Below are positions 43,934-52,725 of a stretch of 64,000 nucleotides of DNA, piece by piece; within the stretch, counting starts at the first letter, position 1, and every line of letters starts with the position of its first letter. The stretch is taken from assembly GCA_017561715.1 (NCBI GenBank), contig JAFZBN010000018.1, positions 1-64,000 of the forward strand, given 5' to 3'. This DNA comes from Clostridiales bacterium. GTDB taxonomy: Bacteria > Bacillota > Clostridia > Saccharofermentanales > Saccharofermentanaceae. A program made the translations under genes and the position numbers. Under the pieces are notes generated by a model that saw only the letters and a program-made list of their open reading frames with translations, did no database searches and was not told where the DNA came from.

Positions 43934-44947
43934 TCAACCATCAAGATTCATAGGCATGTAATCGTAATACGAACCCGGTCTTCGATTCTTGATGTCTCTA
44001 CCAATAATGGTCACCGTCTTTGAAGATCCATTCTCTTCTTCCAGAACAAGTTCCAATATCTGCAGCCCTATTTTTTCCGGATGCTCCGTGTCTGTTTGAG
44101 TATAGTAAATATTCAACAAATACTTATTTCCCGAAGCATCAACAATATCACGATACACTACAGAATCATCGTAATAGGTGAGTTCTCCGTCATCGTAACT
44201 TTTCGTTCCCGTTCCTTCGATTAACGTAGCATTTTCAAAATTCAGATCCATTTCGTACAAGGCTTCCAAAAATTCACTCAAATCTGTTTTGAATGTTCTT
44301 CTTTGGCAATACTCAGGTGCAAATATTAAATAGATTGCATCCGAATTGTGCTGTTGCAAACACTCTCTAACTGTCTCTCCATAGTCTTCTATGAAATCAG
44401 TAGTATAGGATATATTCACCAGAGCATCATATCGATATAAAACATCAGAACTGTTACCAAATCCGATAAAAGTCACATTTCGCGCACTACCGGATTCATA
44501 ACAGAGATTCAATCCCAGACACTGTAATCCGACACTATCCGGATCATCCTCATTTGCCTGAGTAGCCGAGAGAAAAAACGTATACTGTCGGCCTTCTTTA
44601 TCATAGACGTTTTCAAAGCTTACCGAATAATTGTAAAAGACTACATTACCGGATTTGTATTCCTTCTCAGATCCGCCTTCTTTGTACTGAACATCATCAA
44701 AATTCAAATCCAGTCCATAAAGATCACTCAAAAAAGATTTTAAATCATCATGAAAAGAAGAATCATTTTGATACATAGGTGCGAACTTCGAGAAGATCGC
44801 ATCCGTGTCATGTTTTTTGATATCGGAGATAACACACTTTGCATACTTCTTCTCGGAAAACCTTTTCCCGCACCCCACAAACGTTGTCGCAAACAGCGCC
44901 ATGCAAAGAAGAACAGATACCCATTTTTTCCTTTGATTCAACGTCAT
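43934..44947 (-). CDS. Lipoprotein with two tandem copies of one domain (DUF5104-like)
   Basis: A 337-residue lipoprotein with signal peptide ending in lipobox FVGC. Two halves of about 150 residues match each other: YAKCVISDIKKHDTDAIFSKFAP against YGETVRECLQQHNSDAIYLIFAP, then FLSDLYGLDLNFDDV against FLEALYEMDLNFENA, and VFYNYSVSFENVYDKEG against TYYDDSVVYRDIVDASG. The pattern resembles DUF5104-type lipoproteins, which normally have one copy. The gene is more AT-rich than the core genes. Function unknown. Confidence 0.87.
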   Translation of the reverse strand: MTLNQRKKWVSVLLCMALFATTFVGCGKRFSEKKYAKCVISDIKKHDTDAIFSKFAPMYQNDSSFHDDLKSFLSDLYGLDLNFDDVQYKEGGSEKEYKSGNVVFYNYSVSFENVYDKEGRQYTFFLSATQANEDDPDSVGLQCLGLNLCYESGSARNVTFIGFGNSSDVLYRYDALVNISYTTDFIEDYGETVRECLQQHNSDAIYLIFAPEYCQRRTFKTDLSEFLEALYEMDLNFENATLIEGTGTKSYDDGELTYYDDSVVYRDIVDASGNKYLLNIYYTQTDTEHPEKIGLQILELVLEEENGSSKTVTIIGRDIKNRRPGSYYDYMPMNLDG

Positions 44948-45096
44948 AGGTAAGACACCTTCCGGTTAGAAGCAAGATCAGAATCTAATAGTTTGCCACT
45001 ACTTCATTCTATCACACAGAGACGAAAAAAAGAGTCCGTCTCTTCCAAAACAGCCTCTGACAAAGTCAGCTGCCATCTTTAAAAATCCGCATTGTT

Positions 45097-45136
45097 TTTT
45101 CTAGTTGCTCATGATATCATTGTGACAACTAGAAAA
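45097..45136 (+). promoter_or_regulatory. Operator-like double palindrome before fic
   Basis: TTTTCTAGTTG (45097-45107) and its exact complement (45126-45136) flank an independent 10-bp palindrome ATGATATCAT (45111-45120). A TTGCTC and TAGAAA pair with about 19 bp spacing lies within it. It ends 31 bp before the Fic start codon and could be bound by the helix-turn-helix at the Fic C-terminus. Confidence 0.7.
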
Positions 45137-45167
45137 TATCACCTATTTTTTTACAGGAAGCATCATT

Positions 45168-46382
45168 ATGTCATACTTATCTTTAAAAAAATACGAATAT
45201 AGTCATCATGGAGATTCGCCTAAGGAGTATAAAAGGCGATTTGAATGCTATGATTCTAAACACATCGATTTCAATATCGGTTCGTATCCTGCTTTCTTCG
45301 TCGAGACAAAAGAGATTCGCGACAGTGTCTGTAATCTCTACAAGATGGACAGAACCGTGATCAAGTTATGTCAAGAGTTACCTGCTGAAGCAATTACTCA
45401 TTTCATGGTAAGGTGTCTGATGGACGAGGTCCAGATCTCAAATAGCATCGAGGGTGTAAATAGTACACGAAAAGAGATCCGTGATGCATATGAAAAGAAA
45501 AGCAAGCGATTCAAGGGAATCGTCAGCAAGTATCAGCTCCTGCTCTCCGGCGAGACAATCCCTATGATTAGTTGTAAGGATATAAGAACTCTTTATGATG
45601 ATTTGGTTCTTGCAGAAGTACTCGAGGAATCAGAAAAAGACCGGCCTGACGGCAAGATCTTTCGTAAGGATCATGTCAGTGTATATGGAAATAAGATGGA
45701 GTCTATACATGAGGGAATCTATCCTGAAGAAGCAATCATCGATTCCATGAACCTGGCACTAAAGTATCTGAACAATGATAGCGAAGAACTTCTTTACAGG
45801 GTCGCGGTTTTTCACTATATGCTGGGCTATATCCATCCCTTCTATAACGGAAATGGTCGACTGAACAGATTTATCAGCAGCTATATGTTATCTCACGATC
45901 TTTCTCCTCTTATCGCTTTCAGATTGTCTTATACAGTAAAAGATGAACAGTCATCTTACAACAAAGCATTTGATGAATGTAATGACAAAGCGAATTTCGG
46001 CGAGCTCACAATGTTCGTTGAAGTGTTTTTGAACATACTGACGGAAAGCATGAGTAATCTTATTCTTTCTTTGGAGAAAAGAAAAACCGCTTGGGACAAA
46101 TATGCAGGCAATGTATCTGCTTTACCGTTCGGAGATAAGAAGTATTATCCGGAAGTGTATACCGCTCTTATCATGTACGAGCTTTTTGCCACGGAAGGAG
46201 CAGGCATGAACGATATTATGAACGGAGCAAATATAAGCAGACCAACTTTACATAAGATCCTGGAAAGCATAAAAGAAACAGGACTACTCAAGGTCGACGA
46301 CTCCGGCAAGCGATTCTCTTATGGTATCCGCCTTGAAAAGATTGACGAACTTCTTAATGCTGCAAGCACTCTGAAAAAATAA
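45168..46382 (+). CDS. Fic-family protein (probable AMPylase) with C-terminal winged helix
   Basis: A 404-residue class II Fic protein. The N-terminal FicN region carries the inhibitory helix S-x3-E-G at residues 91-96 (SNSIEG), whose Glu blocks ATP. The active loop is IHPFYNGNGRLNR with catalytic His223 and both Gly and Arg residues intact, so it should transfer AMP once relieved. The C-terminal 70 residues form a winged helix (MNDIMNGANISRPTLHKILESIKETG). It is AT-rich and stands alone with its own operator and terminator, in keeping with transfer. Target unknown. Confidence 0.93.
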   Translation: MSYLSLKKYEYSHHGDSPKEYKRRFECYDSKHIDFNIGSYPAFFVETKEIRDSVCNLYKMDRTVIKLCQELPAEAITHFMVRCLMDEVQISNSIEGVNSTRKEIRDAYEKKSKRFKGIVSKYQLLLSGETIPMISCKDIRTLYDDLVLAEVLEESEKDRPDGKIFRKDHVSVYGNKMESIHEGIYPEEAIIDSMNLALKYLNNDSEELLYRVAVFHYMLGYIHPFYNGNGRLNRFISSYMLSHDLSPLIAFRLSYTVKDEQSSYNKAFDECNDKANFGELTMFVEVFLNILTESMSNLILSLEKRKTAWDKYAGNVSALPFGDKKYYPEVYTALIMYELFATEGAGMNDIMNGANISRPTLHKILESIKETGLLKVDDSGKRFSYGIRLEKIDELLNAASTLKK

Positions 46383-46387
46383 GAAAA

Positions 46388-46422
46388 AAGAACCGCCTCA
46401 TCCGAGACGGTTCTTCTCTTTT
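46388..46422. terminator. Bidirectional terminator shared by fic and dnaJ
   Basis: AAGAACCGCCTC (46388-46399) pairs with 46404-46415 with one mismatch; T-rich runs follow on both strands. It lies between two convergent genes. Confidence 0.85.
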
Positions 46423-46462
46423 ACGATGCAAATATCCGCAAAATCAATTATTGAACTTGACC

Positions 46463-47593
46463 TTACATCCCAAACATATTCTTCACTCTCTTAAAGAATG
46501 AATCTCTCTTTTGGTAGTTCTTCTCAGTCAGTGTCGAATCAAACGCGCGGATCTTCGCCTTCTGGTCTTCCGTCAGTTTGACCGGAACTTCAACAGAGAA
46601 GCGGACTGTGTGATCGCCACGAACCCCTGCACGGTTCTTCATCGGAATACCCTTGCCCTTCAAGGTCAAGGTATCGCCCGGCTGAGTTCCTTCCTTGACG
46701 TGAACAGTCTGCTCGCCATCGATCGTAACGACCTGGACATCTGCGCCGAGCGCCGCCTGCGAGAACGTGATCGGAATGTCGCAATAGGTGTTGTTGCCCT
46801 GTCTCTGAATGATCGGGTGCGGTTTCACACGGAACTGGATATACAGCGTTCCGTAAGGTCCGCCGCGAAGACCCGGCTCACCTTCGCCTGCGATCGGGAG
46901 CATATCGCCCGTATCGACACCGGCCGGAATATGAACTTTGAGTTCTTTTCGGGTTACGGCGCGTCCACGTCCTCTGCAGTTCGGGCACGGGTTCTTGATG
47001 ACCGTTCCTCTACCATTACAAGCCGGACAGTCACGCGTGACCATCGTCATGCCGAAAAGCGTCTGTGTCTGCTGCTGGATGCGTCCGCTGCCCTTACAGG
47101 TCGGGCACGTTTCGGGAGTCGTTCCCGCCGCAGCGCCCGTTCCCTTACATACGGAACATGTGTCTTCCTTGTTGATCGTGATGGTCTTATCGACACCGAA
47201 AGCCGCTTCCATGAACTCGAGCGACATATTGTACTTGAGGTCGGCACCTCTGACAGGTCCGTTGTTTCTTCTTCCGCCGCCGCCAAAAGCACCGCCGAAG
47301 AACGATCCGAAGATATCTCCGAGATCGACTGCCGAACCACTAAATCCGGAGAATCCCTGTCCGTCGACACCGGCATGACCGAACTGATCGTATGCCCTTC
47401 TCTTTTCCGCGTCGGAAAGCACCGCGTAAGCTTCGTTACATTCCTTGAACTTGGCTTCCGCGTCCTTGTCTCCCGGGTGCAAATCCGGGTGATACTGCTT
47501 GGCCATCTTTCGGTAAGCCTTCTTGAGTTCCTCGTCAGACACGCCCTTGTTGACGCCAAGGACCTCATAGTAATCACGCTTTTGTTCAGCCAA
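46463..47593 (-). CDS. dnaJ: Molecular chaperone DnaJ
   Basis: A 376-residue type I Hsp40. J domain with [11 protein letters not shown] (HPD motif), a Gly/Phe-rich stretch, and four zinc-binding repeats [24 protein letters not shown] and CPNCRGRG, then the substrate-binding C-terminal domains. It stimulates DnaK ATPase and delivers clients. It is the last gene of the CIRCE operon, 91 bp after dnaK with a hairpin in the gap. Confidence 0.97.
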   Translation of the reverse strand: MAEQKRDYYEVLGVNKGVSDEELKKAYRKMAKQYHPDLHPGDKDAEAKFKECNEAYAVLSDAEKRRAYDQFGHAGVDGQGFSGFSGSAVDLGDIFGSFFGGAFGGGGRRNNGPVRGADLKYNMSLEFMEAAFGVDKTITINKEDTCSVCKGTGAAAGTTPETCPTCKGSGRIQQQTQTLFGMTMVTRDCPACNGRGTVIKNPCPNCRGRGRAVTRKELKVHIPAGVDTGDMLPIAGEGEPGLRGGPYGTLYIQFRVKPHPIIQRQGNNTYCDIPITFSQAALGADVQVVTIDGEQTVHVKEGTQPGDTLTLKGKGIPMKNRAGVRGDHTVRFSVEVPVKLTEDQKAKIRAFDSTLTEKNYQKRDSFFKRVKNMFGM

Positions 47594-47620
47594 AGCCTTC
47601 TTCCTCCTTTATCGGCATAA

Positions 47621-47648
47621 GGCTGTGCGCGAAAGATCGTGCACAGCC
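47621..47648 (-). repeat. Hairpin between dnaK and dnaJ
   Basis: GGCTGTGC (47621-47628) and GCACAGCC (47641-47648) pair with a 12-base loop that can pair further. There is no T run, so it is more likely an RNA processing or stability site than a terminator. Confidence 0.55.
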
Positions 47649-47684
47649 CCGCCTCTTATCAGTTAGTTAATTCGACCGCAAAGA

Positions 47685-49553
<1,869 letters not shown>

Positions 49554-49620
49554 TCATCGGGAAAAGCACCGATCGTGCATCTTCCCGTTATGTGTTTCTT
49601 TTTCTGGAAAAGCTAAAGCC

Positions 49621-50223
49621 TTATGCTCTCTTTTCCATGATGTGATCGACCAGACCGTACTTCAGAGCTTCCTCAGCGGTCATCCAGTTGTCACGCTCGA
49701 CATCCTTCTCGATCGTCTCGAGGGATTGTCCGGAAGCGTCTGCCAGGATCTGGTTGAGCTTCTGCTTGGTTCTCTTGATGTGATCGGCTGCGATCAGGAT
49801 ATCGGTTGCCTGACCCTGTGCACCGCCCAGAGGCTGGTGGATCATGACTTCCGCGTTCGGCAGGATGAATCTCTTGCCCTTAGTACCTGCTGTCAGAAGT
49901 ACAGCACCCATGGAAGCGGCCATACCCATGCAGATCGTCTGCACGTCCGGCTTAATGTGCTGCATGGTGTCGTAGATCATCATGCCGTCCGTAACGGATC
50001 CTCCCGGGCTGTTGATATAGAACTGGATATCCTTGTCCGGATCCTCTGCCTCAAGGAACAGAAGCTGTGCAGTGATCAGGCTTGCTGTTACTGCGTTTAC
50101 TTCTTCGGAAAGGATTACGATTCTTTCCTTGAGAAGGCGGGAGAAGATATCGTAAGCACGCTCGCCACGATTCGTCGACTCAATAACGGTTGGGACCAGA
50201 CTCATTCTCTCAAAGTTTTCCAT
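49621..50223 (-). CDS. clpP: ATP-dependent Clp protease proteolytic subunit
   Basis: A 200-residue serine protease subunit that forms tetradecamers with ClpX or ClpC. The catalytic Ser is in [14 protein letters not shown], the His in [15 protein letters not shown], and the Asp in the following helix. It begins [37 protein letters not shown] precedes the start. Its place between grpE and dnaK in a CIRCE operon is unusual; clpP normally sits with tig/clpX or alone under CtsR. No clpX is near. Confidence 0.97.
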   Translation of the reverse strand: MENFERMSLVPTVIESTNRGERAYDIFSRLLKERIVILSEEVNAVTASLITAQLLFLEAEDPDKDIQFYINSPGGSVTDGMMIYDTMQHIKPDVQTICMGMAASMGAVLLTAGTKGKRFILPNAEVMIHQPLGGAQGQATDILIAADHIKRTKQKLNQILADASGQSLETIEKDVERDNWMTAEEALKYGLVDHIMEKRA

Positions 50224-50280
50224 AGTGTGTACTCCTTTATATTTTTGTTTTCGATTTTTCTATTTAAGTTCGAACTCTAC

Positions 50281-50907
50281 TTAGTTCGCGACCTTAACGA
50301 CTGTGTGTCGGATGACCTTGCCCTTACAGGTATAACCCTTCTGGAATACCTGCGCGATCTCCTGCTCGCCCAGGGAGTCATCTTCTATGTGCATAACGGC
50401 TTCGTGAAGATTCGGATCGAAAGTCTCTCCTTCTTTTCCCTCGATCTCCTCGACACCGAGTTTGCTGAGGACGTTTCCTGCCTGCTTTCCGATGAGTTTG
50501 ATGCCCTCGGCGACCTTCTCTACGGAAGATTCATCCATATTCTCGGAAGAAGCGACGGCTCTTTCGATATCGTCTACGAGCGGGAGCCATTCCTTAACGA
50601 CCTCGGCCACGGAATCCAGATACAGCGCTTCCTTTTCCTTCTGTGTACGTCTTCTGAAGTTGTCGTACTCGGCCAGAAGTCTCATGTATCGGTCCTTCAG
50701 TTCCGCAAGCTCTGCCGCAGTCGCGTCTTCAGCATCCTCAGTCGCCTCTAAGACCTCTTCGCCGTCCGCATCTGCGTCCTCAGCCGAAGCCTCCTCAGCT
50801 TCTTCCGGCACCTCCGCCTCTACCGCAACATCTCCGTCGAGCATCACTTCCTCTTCGCCCTCGGTATTCAGTTCGATCGGCTCTTCGTTTTCGTTGTGTT
50901 TCTTCAT
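50281..50907 (-). CDS. grpE: Nucleotide exchange factor GrpE
   Basis: A 208-residue DnaK nucleotide-exchange factor. Residues 1-65 are strongly acidic low complexity (EEAEEASAEDADADGEEVLEA), then a long coiled coil with LLAEYDNFRRRTQKEKEALY and the GrpE head with VEEIEGKEGETFDPNLHEAVMHIED and QKGYTCKGKVIRHTVVKVAN. It lies between hrcA and clpP. Confidence 0.96.
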   Translation of the reverse strand: MKKHNENEEPIELNTEGEEEVMLDGDVAVEAEVPEEAEEASAEDADADGEEVLEATEDAEDATAAELAELKDRYMRLLAEYDNFRRRTQKEKEALYLDSVAEVVKEWLPLVDDIERAVASSENMDESSVEKVAEGIKLIGKQAGNVLSKLGVEEIEGKEGETFDPNLHEAVMHIEDDSLGEQEIAQVFQKGYTCKGKVIRHTVVKVAN

Positions 50908-50948
50908 TTCTTTTCCTTCTTTCAGTCTTTATCGTCCAAAGCCATATT

Positions 50949-51995
50949 CTACGGCTGTTTTAATTTCTCATCGATCATCATCCGCACGAAATTGATCTGC
51001 GAAATGACCTTGCTGTATTCCATTCTCTTCGGACCGATGACTCCGATGTTTCCGGCAACCTTGCCGCCCACATTGTATGTCGTCGTGATGAAGCTGCATT
51101 CATCCAATCCCTCGAGCGTGATCTCCTGGCCGATACGGATCATGTACTCTTTCTTTTCGTCCTGCTTGGTGACCTCATCGACATATCCCGCGACGAGTCC
51201 GTCATGCGAAAGCGTATCGAAAAGCCCCTGTGCGCGTTTTGTGTCCGAGAACTCCGGAAGGGACAGCATCCTGTGCTTGCCCTGCATATAGACATCGAGG
51301 TTATCCGCCTGCTTGATCGCCGTATACGCCTCGTAAAGCACCTGATTAAGTAGCGCGTCGGGAAGTTCGACCTTCTGGTTTCCCTTTGCGGCCGTCGCGA
51401 CAGTGATCAAGGAGATCTCCGAAAGCGGCAATCCCGACAAGCCCTGCTCGACCGCATTTCCGATCTGAGCGACCTGATCCTGCGTAAGGAAGTCAGGGAT
51501 TCGAACCATTCTGTTCTTAACGACGCCTGCCGAAAGAACAACGACCACCAATACCTTACCCGGCTCGATCATGAGCATCTTGAGCTGTGTCAGATAGCTG
51601 CTCGTAAGCTTCGGTGTCATTGCCAGGGAGATGTAACCCGTCTGATCCGCAAGTGCCGAGGAAGCGGCTTTGAGAAGGCTCGCGATCTCGTCAAAACTCA
51701 CACTGAGTTTTTCCTTGATCTCTTTTCCTTCCTCGTCCGAAAGCTTATCGACCTTCATGAGAGAGTCGACATACTCTCGATAGCCCTTATCCGAAGGGAT
51801 CCTTCCCGCGGAAGTGTGCGGCTTTTCAAGGTAGCCCATCTGCTCGAGCTCGGCCATATCGTTGCGAAGTGTCGCGGAACTGACCATGAAATCATGACGA
51901 TCGATCAAAGCCTTCGAGCCCACCGGTTCACAGTTGGCGACATAATCGTCAACGATCGCCTGAAGAACTTCCTTTTTTCGGTTGTCCAAAGCCAT
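50949..51995 (-). CDS. hrcA: Heat-inducible transcription repressor HrcA
   Basis: A 348-residue repressor that binds CIRCE, aided by GroEL. The N-terminal winged helix has RKKEVLQAIVDDYVANCEPVGSKALIDRH and SSATLRNDMAELEQMGYLEKPHTSAGRIPSDKGYR; a GAF-like dimer domain follows. GAAGGAGG precedes the start. It heads the operon hrcA-grpE-clpP-dnaK-dnaJ and is autoregulated through the CIRCE 35 bp upstream. Confidence 0.97.
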   Translation of the reverse strand: MALDNRKKEVLQAIVDDYVANCEPVGSKALIDRHDFMVSSATLRNDMAELEQMGYLEKPHTSAGRIPSDKGYREYVDSLMKVDKLSDEEGKEIKEKLSVSFDEIASLLKAASSALADQTGYISLAMTPKLTSSYLTQLKMLMIEPGKVLVVVVLSAGVVKNRMVRIPDFLTQDQVAQIGNAVEQGLSGLPLSEISLITVATAAKGNQKVELPDALLNQVLYEAYTAIKQADNLDVYMQGKHRMLSLPEFSDTKRAQGLFDTLSHDGLVAGYVDEVTKQDEKKEYMIRIGQEITLEGLDECSFITTTYNVGGKVAGNIGVIGPKRMEYSKVISQINFVRMMIDEKLKQP

Positions 51996-52029
51996 TTCCG
52001 CACCTCCTTCGCTTGTGTCAAAGTACGGT

Positions 52030-52056
52030 TTAGCACTCTATCTCTCTGAGTGCTAA
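52030..52056. promoter_or_regulatory. CIRCE operator
   Basis: TTAGCACTC (52030-52038), nine bases, GAGTGCTAA (52048-52056): an exact match to the HrcA consensus. It lies just downstream of the hrcA promoter -10, on the likely transcription start, and within about 70 bp of the divergent HD gene start. Confidence 0.97.
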
Positions 52057-52060
52057 ACCT

Positions 52061-52089
52061 ACTATAATTCTAAAGTCAAAGAATGTCAA
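52061..52089 (-). promoter_or_regulatory. Sigma-A promoter of the hrcA operon
   Basis: TTGACA (52084-52089) and TATAGT (52061-52066) on the minus strand with a 17-bp spacer, directly followed by CIRCE. Confidence 0.9.
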
Positions 52090-52125
52090 GACAAAAGCAA
52101 AGAAAGTTTTTATCTTCTTTTTATG

Positions 52126-52131
52126 TATAAT
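52126..52131 (+). promoter_or_regulatory. -10 element of the HD gene, implying a leaderless transcript
   Basis: A consensus TATAAT ends only 6 bases before the ATG at 52138, so transcription should begin at or next to the start codon. No ribosome site is seen before that ATG, which fits a leaderless mRNA. Confidence 0.55.
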
Positions 52132-52137
52132 TAGGTC

Positions 52138-52725
52138 ATGAGAAACGAAACCTTGATAGATACCACTATTTCCTATATAAAAGCACTTTTCGCGGGCAGC
52201 TCGGATGGCCACGATGCTGACCATTCCCTTCGCGTCTATAAGAACGCGCTCGCCATCGCGTCAAACTACCTGGAAGCCGACATGGATCTGATCTCTCTGT
52301 CCTCTCTGCTTCACGACGTCGATGACCATAAGCTCTTTCAAACGGAAAATAACAGCAATGCCAGGACCTTCCTAAAAAACCAGAACGTCCCGGAAGAAAC
52401 GATCGAAGAGATCGTAAAGATCATCAACTCGGTATCTTTCAGTAAGAATAAAGGAAAGACTCCGGAGACCTTAGAAGCGAAGATCGTCCAGGACGCCGAC
52501 CGTCTTGACGCCATGGGCGCCATCGGCATCGCAAGGACCTTCGCCTACGGCGGCAAAAAAGGACGAAGCCTTGACGACTCCGTCCAACATTTCCACGATA
52601 AACTCCTTCTTCTTCGCGACACCCTCAACACCGACGAAGCCCGAGCCCTCGCCAAACAGCGTCACGAGTTCATGGTGAAGTTTTTGGAAGAACTGAGTGA
52701 AGAATCACTCGGGTCGATCGACTAA
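52138..52725 (+). CDS. HD-superfamily hydrolase (YpgQ-like)
   Basis: A 195-residue HD phosphohydrolase with DADHSLRVYKNALAIA, LLHDVDDHKLF, and the second Asp in KIVQDADRLDAMGAIGIARTFAYGG, followed by HFHDKLLLL; this is the layout of Bacillus YpgQ, a pyrophosphohydrolase for (d)NTPs. It is divergent from hrcA and its 3' end overlaps the convergent YidC-fusion gene by 21 bp. No ribosome site precedes the ATG; see the -10 element. Confidence 0.9.
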   Translation: MRNETLIDTTISYIKALFAGSSDGHDADHSLRVYKNALAIASNYLEADMDLISLSSLLHDVDDHKLFQTENNSNARTFLKNQNVPEETIEEIVKIINSVSFSKNKGKTPETLEAKIVQDADRLDAMGAIGIARTFAYGGKKGRSLDDSVQHFHDKLLLLRDTLNTDEARALAKQRHEFMVKFLEELSEESLGSID

